In this document: piece after piece, positions 1 to 5,421 of the stretch
Layout of the letters: the number at the start of each line of letters is the position of its first letter
Numbering within the stretch: the first letter of the stretch is position 1
Assembly: GCA_021443825.1 (NCBI GenBank)
Contig: JABUTE010000035.1
Span: forward strand, 1 to 5,421
Direction of reading: 5' to 3'
DNA from: Bacillota bacterium
GTDB taxonomy: Bacteria > Bacillota > Clostridia > Peptostreptococcales > Anaerovoracaceae
DNA length: 5,421 nt
Made by a program: the position numbers and the translations under genes
Notes under the pieces: generated by a model
The model's input: the letters and a program-made list of their open reading frames with translations, nothing else
Databases searched by the model: none
Told to the model about the DNA's origin: nothing

Positions 1-519
1 GGCTGGACCCTGCTGGGCGAGGACTGCACCATCGTGGATATCGGCGGTCAGGATACCAAGGTCATCACGGCAGAGCACGGCATGGCCAGCAACTTCCTGA
101 TGAACGACAAATGTGCTGCCGGCACCGGAAAGTTTCTGGAGATCATGGCAAACCGGCTGGGTGTTACTCTGGGCGAAATGTTTGAAATGGCATCCCGCGG
201 CACTCCCCTTGCCATCAGCTCCATGTGCACCGTATTTGCCGAAAGTGAGGTCATCAGCCACATCGGCGCCGGAGAAAGCCGGGAAGATATCGCTGCCGGC
301 GTGGTCGATTCGGTGATCAACAAGGTGGTCACCCTCTGCTCCAAATACAATATTCAGGGCAGGGTGCAGCTGACCGGAGGTCTTTCCGACAGCGACTATG
401 TGGTAGCCCGTCTGGCAGAAAAGCTGGGCCGTCCTGTCTTTGCCCATCCCCTGGGCCGCTGGGCCGGTGCTTATGGCGCCGCGCTTATCGCAAGAGACGG
501 CAAAAAGATCAGTCAGTAG
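1..519 (+). CDS. Acyl-CoA dehydratase activase / double-cubane protein reductase (5' truncated)
   Basis: This is the C-terminal 172 residues of a BadF/BcrAD/HgdC-family ATPase. The reading frame is open to the first base, so the start lies upstream; the GTG at 34 falls inside a conserved motif and is not a start. Visible motifs are DIGGQDTK (residues 13-20), the phosphate-binding motif of the ASKHA fold; NDKCAAGTG (35-43); MCTVFAESEV (75-84); and LTGG plus GAYGAAL near the C-terminus, typical of nucleotide-binding segments. Cys38 and Cys76 match in context and spacing the two cysteines that hold the [4Fe-4S] cluster between the subunits of the HgdC dimer. Family proteins are about 255-260 aa, so roughly 85 residues are missing. 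Known family role: ATP hydrolysis drives a low-potential electron into the partner iron-sulfur enzyme in the cytoplasm. The partner is the next gene, 11 nt downstream. Family assignment is secure; which enzyme it activates is inferred from context. Confidence 0.95.
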   Translation, partial: GWTLLGEDCTIVDIGGQDTKVITAEHGMASNFLMNDKCAAGTGKFLEIMANRLGVTLGEMFEMASRGTPLAISSMCTVFAESEVISHIGAGESREDIAAGVVDSVINKVVTLCSKYNIQGRVQLTGGLSDSDYVVARLAEKLGRPVFAHPLGRWAGAYGAALIARDGKKISQ

Positions 520-525
520 AGGAGG
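520..525 (+). promoter_or_regulatory. Ribosome binding site of the double-cubane protein
   Basis: A perfect AGGAGG begins one base after the activase stop codon and sits 5 nt before the ATG at 531. It fixes the start of the downstream gene and supports co-transcription of the two genes. Confidence 0.85.
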
Positions 526-530
526 AAGCC

Positions 531-1700
531 ATGAAACATACCGGACTGAAATTACCCGAAAACTTTGAAACCTATTCCGAAGCCCGCCAGAAGAGCTTTT
601 TACGCATGAAGCAGCTGAAGGAAGAAAGCGGGGCAAAGATCGTCGGCGGCTTCTGCTCCTTTATTCCCAAGGAGATCATCTATGCATCAGGCGCTCTGCC
701 CGTCGGCCTTTGCGGTTCTTCCGAAGAGACCATTCCCGCGGCGGAAGCCAATCTTCCCCGAAATCTGTGCCCCCTGATCAAATCCAGCTACGGCGGCGCC
801 GTTTCCGACACCTGTCCCTTCTTTTATTTCTCCGATCTGGTGGTCGGCGAGACCACCTGCGACGGCAAGATGAAGATGTTCGAGCTGATGAACGAGCTGA
901 AGGATACCTATGTGATGCAGCTGCCTCACAGCCGAAGCGAAGAATCCATCGCCTATTTCCGGCAGGAGATCCTTAAGTTCAAGGCAAAGCTGGAAGACAA
1001 ATTCGGTGTGACCATCACCGATGAAATGGTAAGGGAAGCCATTCGCAAGTGCAACGAAGAACGCCGTGCGCTAAGGGCCTTTCTTGAGACCGGCATGCTG
1101 CAGCCGGCCCCGGTCAGCGGCTATGAGCTGGGCACCAAGGTAGATGCCGGAAGCTTTTCGCTGGATCTGGACAGCCGGATCGAAAGCCTGAAGGAACGGA
1201 CGGCTGCCATCGTCGAGGATTGGGAGGCCAATTATAAGGGAAAGCCCTCCGACCGTCCCCGATTGCTGGTCACCGGCTGCCCCAACACCGGTGCAAGAGA
1301 AAAGATCATCCGTGCCGTGGAGGAAATGGGTGCCGATATCGTCGTCTACGATAATTGCGGCGGTATTCGCAACACCCTGGATCTGGTAGATGAAACCAAT
1401 CCCGATCCGTACAGAGCGCTGGCCGAAAAGTACATGAAGACCAATTGCTCTGTCATGAGCCCCAACGAAGGGCGCATCGAATATATGGACTGGATGATCG
1501 ATAACTTCCATGTAGATGGAGTCATCGAGATCATTCTGCAGTCGTGCCATACCTATGACGTAGAGGCTTACTATATTAAAAATTTTGTGATCCGGAAGAA
1601 GTGCCTTCCTTATCTGAACATCGAGACTGATTTCTCCATGTCGGATAAGGGCCAGATCAACACCCGCCTGCAGGCCTTCCTGGAGACTATCGACCGGTAA
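531..1700 (+). CDS. Double-cubane-cluster anaerobic reductase (YjiM/DCCP type, 2-hydroxyacyl-CoA dehydratase superfamily)
   Basis: A 389-residue soluble protein of the HgdB/FldC superfamily. It resembles E. coli YjiM (about 383 aa, recalled from memory) over its whole length, including the SEARQ opening, NLCPLIKSSYG (78-88), CPFFYFSDLVVGETTCDGKM (95-114), VTGCP (247-251), DNCGG (274-278) and LQSCHTY (336-342). Cysteines 42, 61, 80, 95, 110, 250, 276, 306 and 339 lie in conserved contexts, and several probably bind the cluster; C174 and C358 look non-conserved. In the characterised DCCP of Carboxydothermus, a homodimer carries an [Fe8S9] double-cubane cluster and reduces small substrates such as acetylene after ATP-driven electron transfer from its activase. 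Only one large subunit is present, as in DCCP and unlike the two-subunit dehydratases, though a second subunit upstream of the window cannot be excluded. The physiological substrate is unknown. Start supported by AGGAGG at 520-525. Confidence 0.88.
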   Translation: MKHTGLKLPENFETYSEARQKSFLRMKQLKEESGAKIVGGFCSFIPKEIIYASGALPVGLCGSSEETIPAAEANLPRNLCPLIKSSYGGAVSDTCPFFYFSDLVVGETTCDGKMKMFELMNELKDTYVMQLPHSRSEESIAYFRQEILKFKAKLEDKFGVTITDEMVREAIRKCNEERRALRAFLETGMLQPAPVSGYELGTKVDAGSFSLDLDSRIESLKERTAAIVEDWEANYKGKPSDRPRLLVTGCPNTGAREKIIRAVEEMGADIVVYDNCGGIRNTLDLVDETNPDPYRALAEKYMKTNCSVMSPNEGRIEYMDWMIDNFHVDGVIEIILQSCHTYDVEAYYIKNFVIRKKCLPYLNIETDFSMSDKGQINTRLQAFLETIDR

Positions 1701-1767
1701 GGGTTCTCTGCATGAAAAGGGCGGCGATGATGGCTTTTCCTCAAATCCAAGCCTGTTTATACGAAAA

Positions 1768-1816
1768 AAAACGGTATTCCGCGCAGAGCTTTACGCTCCG
1801 GACGAAATACCGTTTT
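1768..1816. terminator. Bidirectional rho-independent terminator
   Basis: An 11-bp perfect stem (AAAACGGTATT at 1768-1778, AATACCGTTTT at 1806-1816) encloses smaller pairings CCG/CGG (1779-1781, 1799-1801) and GAGC/GCTC (1786-1789, 1795-1798). A run of A at 1764-1771 gives a U-tract on the - strand, and T-rich sequence follows 1813 on the + strand. It lies 67 nt after the double-cubane gene and 30 nt after the stop of the convergent GGDEF gene, so it can end both transcripts. Confidence 0.85.
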
Positions 1817-1846
1817 ATTCTTTTCATTTCTTTATGCGTTTATGCG

Positions 1847-2917
1847 CTATGCCTTGCGGCGATCCAGTTCGGGGTGGGACTGATAGTAATATTTCTTTTG
1901 CTCATACATCATCGCTTCGGCCTGCTTGATGGAGTTTTCCGCATTGCAGGCATCGTCCAGCCAAACCATGCCGCCGCTGAGGATCTCGCGGTTCTCATCG
2001 TATTTGGTCATGCCGTAAAACCGCTCTTCGAAATCGGTGCGGTCGCTGCCCAGGCTGATGATCACGAACTCATCGCCGCCGACGCGATAGATGCGGTCGC
2101 CCCCTTCATGGAAATACTTGATCATGAGGGAAAAAGCATCCTTGATCAGCCGGTCTCCGGCCTCGTGGCCGAACTTGTCGTTGGCGATCTTAAGACCGTT
2201 GACATCGGCATAGACGACGCCGGCGGAAAGGGTGCCGTCGCCCAGCATGCCCAGATCGTGGATGTAGGCAACGCGGCTGCCTGCTCCGGTCATCATGTCG
2301 GTATCCTGCTGGATCTGCAGCATCCGGTGGTTTCGGATGTCGCTGAACTTGGTCTTCTGGATCACATAGCCGCAGCACATGCCAAGGGCAGAGCAGGAAA
2401 GGCTCTCGATCACGATGAACTGGTCGCCGTAAAACCCCCTGGCAACATATATAATAAGCAGCAATACCTCGACCAGCAGGTTCAGGATCGAAAGGCGAAG
2501 AGGGCTGTCGGTGGACAGCATGGGCAGTGTTACCAGAAATACGCACAATACGGTGCTAGACGAATTGGCACGCATAAAGAGGGCCTCGTAGATACCGAAG
2601 GCATAAATGGTAAACAGAAAGATATAGAAGATGTATAGCATCTTATCCGGCCTTGTTCGGAAGTAGAGGTGAAAAGCGATATCCTCTACGATCAGGCACA
2701 TGAGAAAGAACAGGTACAGGGCCCGGTTGGGCTCCTCTCCGGAGCCGGGAATCAAAGATACGACAAACAGAAGAAACAGAAAGATCATCAATAAGGGCAT
2801 GATCCAGGAAAAGGCTTCCACATTCTGTTTTTTGATCTCAAGAGAGCACAGTCTGAAATCCTGTTCAGATAAGCCGCCGAACTCAAACCGTTTCAGCAGT
2901 TGACGAAATCGCTGCAT
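1847..2917 (-). CDS. Six-TM membrane protein with C-terminal GGDEF domain (putative diguanylate cyclase)
   Basis: A 356-residue protein. A short cytoplasmic N-terminus (1-36) is followed by about six hydrophobic segments (roughly 37-57, 66-86, 91-111, 121-135, 141-160, 166-186), then a GGDEF domain (about 204-345). The domain shows DMMTGAGSR (207-215, the usual D-LTG-NR opening), DVNGLK with metal ligand Asp238, NDKFGHEAGD (246-255), RVGGDEF with the signature intact at 280-284, and AEAMMYEQKK near the end. These are the residues needed to make c-di-GMP from two GTP. The inhibitory I-site RxxD, five residues before GGDEF, reads EGGD (271-274), so the Arg is lost and product inhibition is probably absent. 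The membrane part does not match a sensor family I can name; its ligand is unknown. The start is set by a strong SD. The gene has its own promoter and is divergent from the lipoprotein gene. Confidence 0.93.
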   Translation of the reverse strand: MQRFRQLLKRFEFGGLSEQDFRLCSLEIKKQNVEAFSWIMPLLMIFLFLLFVVSLIPGSGEEPNRALYLFFLMCLIVEDIAFHLYFRTRPDKMLYIFYIFLFTIYAFGIYEALFMRANSSSTVLCVFLVTLPMLSTDSPLRLSILNLLVEVLLLIIYVARGFYGDQFIVIESLSCSALGMCCGYVIQKTKFSDIRNHRMLQIQQDTDMMTGAGSRVAYIHDLGMLGDGTLSAGVVYADVNGLKIANDKFGHEAGDRLIKDAFSLMIKYFHEGGDRIYRVGGDEFVIISLGSDRTDFEERFYGMTKYDENREILSGGMVWLDDACNAENSIKQAEAMMYEQKKYYYQSHPELDRRKA

Positions 2918-2923
2918 GAAGAT

Positions 2924-2930
2924 CCCTCCT
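2924..2930 (-). promoter_or_regulatory. Ribosome binding site of the GGDEF gene
   Basis: Read on the - strand, AGGAGGG lies 6 nt before the ATG at 2917. It is a near-perfect Shine-Dalgarno sequence and decides the start codon. Confidence 0.85.
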
Positions 2931-2941
2931 TATCTGAAATT

Positions 2942-2971
2942 CTATATTATGAATATACATATTTAATATAG
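2942..2971. promoter_or_regulatory. AT-rich dyad over the -10 and start site of the GGDEF promoter (possible operator)
   Basis: Outer arms CTATATTA (2942-2949) and TAATATAG (2964-2971) are perfect inverted repeats. Inside them AATAT (2952-2956) and ATATT (2959-2963) also pair, leaving a 2-nt TG asymmetry. The right outer arm contains the whole -10 hexamer of the GGDEF promoter, and the centre is at the expected transcription start. This is where a repressor would bind. The low sequence complexity means part of the symmetry could be chance. Confidence 0.45.
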
Positions 2972-2993
2972 CACACATAGGGATCGCTTTCAA
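2965..2993 (-). promoter_or_regulatory. Sigma-A promoter of the GGDEF gene
   Basis: On the - strand, TTGAAA (2993-2988) is followed by a 17-nt spacer and TATATT (2970-2965). The expected start of transcription is near 2957-2958, giving a leader of about 40 nt that holds the strong Shine-Dalgarno sequence. Spacing is ideal and the hexamers are close to consensus. Confidence 0.75.
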
Positions 2994-3028
2994 GAGAATG
3001 ACAAAAGAAGAACCCTCGTCAGAGGATG

Positions 3029-3059
3029 TAAATAATGGGGAACGGTTCTGCATTATTTA
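3029..3059. promoter_or_regulatory. 31-bp dyad upstream of the lipoprotein promoter (possible regulator binding site)
   Basis: Perfect 9-bp arms TAAATAATG (3029-3037) and CATTATTTA (3051-3059) flank a second perfect pair, GAAC (3040-3043) and GTTC (3045-3048), around a single central base at 3044. In all, 13 of 15 half-site positions are symmetric. The arm centres are 22 bp apart, two helical turns. The dyad ends 8 bp before the -35 of the lipoprotein promoter and is centred near -59 relative to its expected start, a usual activator position. The one-base centre suits a DNA-binding site better than an RNA hairpin, and no T-run follows, so it is not a typical terminator. Confidence 0.55.
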
Positions 3060-3067
3060 TAATTCAT

Positions 3068-3096
3068 TTGACTTATTCTTTAGGTTGTACTATGCT
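3068..3096 (+). promoter_or_regulatory. Sigma-A promoter of the lipoprotein gene
   Basis: TTGACT (3068-3073), a 17-nt spacer and TATGCT (3091-3096) make a near-consensus promoter. The expected transcription start is about 3102-3104, leaving a leader of about 30 nt before the ATG at 3135. This location rules out the upstream GTG at 3105 as a translated start. Confidence 0.75.
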
Positions 3097-3122
3097 AAAA
3101 ATAGGTGAATTTCAGCAGTTTT

Positions 3123-3127
3123 AAGGA
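3123..3127 (+). promoter_or_regulatory. Ribosome binding site of the lipoprotein gene
   Basis: AAGGA lies 7 nt before the ATG at 3135. It supports that ATG over the in-frame GTG at 3105, which would coincide with the predicted start of the transcript and so have no leader. The ATG at 3128 is out of frame. Confidence 0.65.
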
Positions 3128-3134
3128 ATGCATC

Positions 3135-4613
3135 ATGAGAGATACGGTAATCAAAAAACAAGATAGAAGGCTTGCTGCGGTGATGCTCTGTCTGCTGTTT
3201 TGCCTTGCCGGCTGCGGTGCAAAGGAGCAGGTGGCGCCTGCTCTGGAAAATCCGAAGCGGACAGCTGCCGAACCGGCATCGCTGCCTCAGCCGGAGCCGG
3301 GTCCCATGCCCCAAGACCTGGGGCCGTTTTCCTACCTGGAGGAAGAACAGGAGCTGGCAGGGGGAAGCCTGCTGCTGCGCACCTATCTCTTTGCCGACGG
3401 GCAGACCATCCAATGGGGACGGCTGATCAATACCGGTGAGGCGGCCACTGTGTTTGAAGCTTTTCCATCCGGGGGAACGATCCGTTACCCTCAGCGTTGG
3501 TACTGGACCGAGCAGCCCTTTGCCGATGGCGCTACAGACAAAGGGTGGATCTTTGCCGATGGGGATGACGCCGGCTATCTTTTTTTGCCGCCTCGCATGT
3601 ATCAGCAGCTGGAAAACGGCTGTCTGAAGGCGATCAATGAGCAAAACGGCGCTTTGCATCTGACAGCGCAGGAGGAGGGCTTTCGGCTTTGGATGGATGC
3701 TCCCCCGGTGGGGGAGGGCTTTGTGTGCGATTTTATGGTGATGAAAGGCGCGGCTCCTTTGGTAGACTTCGATGAACAGGCCTATGAATTCTGGATGCCC
3801 TATTTTAACGGCGACAATTGGCGCTGGACCTTCGACGGCTATTATTTCCCCTCAGAGACGACCTATATTCCCAGCGGAGAGGATGTCTTCAGCAATCTGG
3901 TATCCTGCTACCTTTCGGCAAGCCTGATGAAAGGCATCGATGACTACGACTGCGCCGATAAACTGAATACCTGCCTGCTTCATACCATGACTCTGCTGCA
4001 AAATGACAAAGGCTTCGTACAGAGCAATGCGGTGAGCATCTGGCTTTCCGGTGATTACGGCATCGACGGTGCCTATTACGACACCCGTTTTAATTCCGAT
4101 CTGGCCGAGAGGGTCCTGGTGCTCTGGCAAAGGACCGAAGCACCGTTTTGCCGCGACTTTCTCGACCGGTATATGGACTTTTACGAAAGCATGGCAGTGG
4201 CGACCGGCTGGGAAGCCGGGGGAGGGCTGTTCGTTCCCGATTATTGGATCGAAAAGGAGCACCGGCCTGCGCACACGGCATTGAATCACCAGCTGGCAGA
4301 GATCTCGGTGCTCTACAAGCTGAGCGACGCGCTGCAGCGCCCGGCCCTCGGAACGCTGGGAGACCGGCTGCTGGCGGCCATCGAGGGTACTGCGCCCCAA
4401 TGGATCATGGCAGACTCCAATCTGGAATATGCCATTTTGCCCGACGGTTCCTTCGGCTTTACCGATTATCCCTATCTGACCTATAACGATCTGTATGATA
4501 TGCAGCTTATTTTGGAAAAGCGAAAGGGCAGCCGCAGCCCTCAGCTGCAGCAATTGATGGATGCCAAGAAACGGTGGATGGATAAAAAGGGCATCAAAGA
4601 GTATAAGCAATAG
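3135..4613 (+). CDS. Secreted lipoprotein of unknown function, possible helical-toroid carbohydrate-active C-terminal half
   Basis: A 492-residue protein with a lipoprotein signal: charged N-terminus (KKQDRR, 7-12), hydrophobic core (13-24) and lipobox LAGC with lipidated Cys27. It should be anchored to the outer face of the membrane. A Pro/Glu/Ala-rich linker follows (about 30-64), then a region that looks beta-rich (about 65-220), then a mostly helical half (about 225-490) rich in Trp and Tyr. Landmarks are GWEAGGGLFVPDYW (358-371), ALNHQLAEISVLYKLSDA (382-399), DGSFGFTDYP (437-446) and YNDLYDMQL (450-458). The second and last resemble, in order and spacing, the LNG...LYDL and YHTTHINQL segments of glucuronyl C5-epimerase C-terminal domains (recalled from memory); this is weak and unproven. 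I do not recognise the family. It has its own promoter, is divergent from the GGDEF gene, and ends at a terminator, so it is monocistronic. Existence and lipoprotein nature are secure; function is open. Confidence 0.9.
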   Translation: MRDTVIKKQDRRLAAVMLCLLFCLAGCGAKEQVAPALENPKRTAAEPASLPQPEPGPMPQDLGPFSYLEEEQELAGGSLLLRTYLFADGQTIQWGRLINTGEAATVFEAFPSGGTIRYPQRWYWTEQPFADGATDKGWIFADGDDAGYLFLPPRMYQQLENGCLKAINEQNGALHLTAQEEGFRLWMDAPPVGEGFVCDFMVMKGAAPLVDFDEQAYEFWMPYFNGDNWRWTFDGYYFPSETTYIPSGEDVFSNLVSCYLSASLMKGIDDYDCADKLNTCLLHTMTLLQNDKGFVQSNAVSIWLSGDYGIDGAYYDTRFNSDLAERVLVLWQRTEAPFCRDFLDRYMDFYESMAVATGWEAGGGLFVPDYWIEKEHRPAHTALNHQLAEISVLYKLSDALQRPALGTLGDRLLAAIEGTAPQWIMADSNLEYAILPDGSFGFTDYPYLTYNDLYDMQLILEKRKGSRSPQLQQLMDAKKRWMDKKGIKEYKQ

Positions 4614-4620
4614 AAAAATG

Positions 4621-4650
4621 AAAATGCAGCCTGCAAGGGCTGCATTTTTT
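4621..4650. terminator. Bidirectional rho-independent terminator
   Basis: An 11-bp perfect stem (AAAATGCAGCC at 4621-4631, GGCTGCATTTT at 4638-4648) has a 6-nt loop and a run of six T at 4645-4650. A-rich sequence at 4614-4624 supplies the U-tract for the opposite strand. It begins 8 nt after the lipoprotein stop codon and ends 27 nt past the stop of the convergent dehydratase gene, so it can serve both. Confidence 0.9.
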
Positions 4651-4677
4651 ATGTCTTCGGCGGGTTTGAGAGGAGCT

Positions 4678-5421
4678 TTACTGAATGGTGGTTTTGGCGT
4701 CGGCATATTTCCAGGCGTCTTCGGTCAGCTCGTTGCCGATGCCCGGCTCGGTGGGCACGGGAAGCTGGCCGTTTTGCGGCTGCCAGTTGTACTTTGTGAT
4801 GGGCTTGTCGATGCTGCGCAGCAGAGAATGATGCTCGTGGATGGCGAAATTGGGAATGACCGCCTCCAGCTGCAGGGCGATGTGGGTGGAAAGAGGCGAA
4901 CCGCACACATGGATCTGAACACCTACGTCGTAGGCATGAGCCATATCGCATACCTTTTTTGTCTCGGTATAGCCGCCGCAGTTGCTGATATCCGGCTGGA
5001 TCACCCGCAGGGTGCGGTTTTCCAGATAGGGGATATATTGCCATCTGGTGTAGATCCGCTCTCCGGCGGCAAGAGGAATATCGATCTTTTCTTTCAGGTA
5101 TTCGGCAGTGAAGGCAGAGGGGGTATTGGGTTCTTCAAAATAGAGGATATCGTAGTTTTTCGCGATCTGTGCGATCTGCACGGCGCCTGCGCTGTCTAAG
5201 CGGGAATGGTTTTCGACGATCAGCTGCACATCAGGCCCGATGGCCTGCCGGCAGGCTTCGATCCGCTTTTGGAACAGGTCAAGCATCTTGGGCTCCAGCA
5301 ATTGCTCCCGCATGCCGCGGGTGGGGCGAACGCCGTTTTCGTCGTAATTGAGAAAGTCCAGCTTGACGCAGGTATAGCCTTCCTCGACGGCCTGCCTGCA
5401 GGAATCCTTCAGCTCTGCCAG
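4678..5421 (-). CDS. Enolase-superfamily sugar-acid dehydratase, galactonate dehydratase (DgoD)-like (5' truncated by window end)
   Basis: The C-terminal 247 residues of a mandelate racemase/muconate lactonizing enzyme; the frame is open to the window edge, so the ATG at 5313 is internal. Numbering from the first visible codon, metal ligands are Glu70 (VENH), Glu96 (FEEP) and Glu121 (AAGER), with Asp144 (QPD) and His171 (IHVCGSP) as the Asp-His pair. The spacings 26, 25, 23 and 27 match mandelate racemase (195, 221, 247, 270, 297) to within one residue. His72, two residues after the first ligand, and Glu196 (IHEHH), 25 after His171, match His185 and Glu310 of DgoD, pointing to a sugar-acid dehydratase that removes water to give a 2-keto-3-deoxy acid. 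A KLD motif is at 20-22. The first metal ligand is Glu rather than the usual Asp, and the stretch before it seems about 11 residues longer than in DgoD, so the true substrate may differ. Cytoplasmic, Mg2+-dependent by family. Confidence 0.92.
   Translation of the reverse strand: MAELKDSCRQAVEEGYTCVKLDFLNYDENGVRPTRGMREQLLEPKMLDLFQKRIEACRQAIGPDVQLIVENHSRLDSAGAVQIAQIAKNYDILYFEEPNTPSAFTAEYLKEKIDIPLAAGERIYTRWQYIPYLENRTLRVIQPDISNCGGYTETKKVCDMAHAYDVGVQIHVCGSPLSTHIALQLEAVIPNFAIHEHHSLLRSIDKPITKYNWQPQNGQLPVPTEPGIGNELTEDAWKYADAKTTIQ

Noticed and set aside
1714..1739. A 6-bp inverted repeat GAAAAG/CTTTTC just after the double-cubane gene.
   Set aside because: The stem is short and AT-rich with a 14-nt loop and no proper T-run; the 1768-1816 hairpin is a far better terminator.
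1831..1846. Tandem direct repeat of TTTATGCG (two copies).
   Set aside because: Only 16 bp in an untranslated tail; no array or functional context.
1712..2638. A 308-codon open frame on the + strand, opposite the GGDEF gene.
   Set aside because: It has no ribosome binding site, runs through the terminator hairpin and gives a protein with no recognisable motif. The - strand encodes a clear GGDEF domain.
3010..3049. AGAACC (3010-3015 region) could pair with GGTTCT (3044-3049) as an alternative RNA structure.
   Set aside because: It lies upstream of the + strand promoter and of the - strand promoter, so it is not expected to be transcribed, and six bases at this distance can arise by chance.
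3058..3063. A perfect TATAAT on the + strand upstream of the lipoprotein gene.
   Set aside because: No -35-like hexamer lies 16-18 nt upstream (the position holds ATGGGG) and it overlaps the dyad; the TTGACT-N17-TATGCT promoter explains the gene better.
3852..4706. A 284-codon open frame on the - strand, opposite the lipoprotein gene.
   Set aside because: It crosses the 4621-4650 terminator, shows no motif, and lies antisense to a gene with promoter, ribosome binding site and lipobox.
4561..5199. A 212-codon open frame on the + strand, opposite the dehydratase.
   Set aside because: The - strand has all enolase-superfamily catalytic residues at the right spacings, and this frame begins inside the lipoprotein gene and crosses a terminator.

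Overview
The window looks like chromosomal DNA of a moderate-GC anaerobic member of the Firmicutes, probably class Clostridia. The grounds are strong AGGAGG-type ribosome binding sites, canonical TTGaaa/TTGact-N17-TATnnT promoters, a Gram-positive style lipoprotein, and an oxygen-sensitive activase/double-cubane enzyme pair. The species cannot be named from the sequence. No mobile element, CRISPR array, rRNA or tRNA was seen.

Layout. (1) 1-1700, + strand: the 3' part of a 2-hydroxyacyl-CoA-dehydratase-type activase (ASKHA ATPase with a [4Fe-4S] cluster), followed 11 nt later by its partner, a YjiM / double-cubane-cluster (DCCP) family reductase. The two form an operon. (2) 1768-1816: a bidirectional terminator between convergent genes. 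(3) 1847-2917, - strand: a six-TM membrane protein with a C-terminal GGDEF domain, a likely diguanylate cyclase. It keeps the GGDEF signature but has lost the Arg of the inhibitory site. (4) 2918-3134: a divergent control region with two back-to-back sigma-A promoters and two clear dyads. One lies over the -10 and transcription start of the cyclase promoter. The other is a 31-bp dyad just upstream of the lipoprotein promoter. (5) 3135-4613, + strand: a 492-residue lipoprotein of unknown function whose C-terminal half weakly resembles the helical domain of glucuronyl C5-epimerases. (6) 4621-4650: a second bidirectional terminator. (7) 4678-5421, - strand: the C-terminal 247 residues of an enolase-superfamily sugar-acid dehydratase of the galactonate dehydratase (DgoD) type, cut by the window end.

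How the genes work together. The activase would use ATP to drive low-potential electron transfer into the double-cubane protein, so these two act together. The cyclase and the lipoprotein are transcribed divergently from one short control region and may be co-regulated, but this is inference. The dehydratase suggests sugar-acid (hexonate or uronate) use. If the lipoprotein does handle uronic-acid polymers, the two could be loosely connected, but nothing in the sequence proves it. The most interesting points are the likely misnaming risk of the double-cubane enzyme as a dehydratase, the two operator-like dyads, and the unrecognised lipoprotein.
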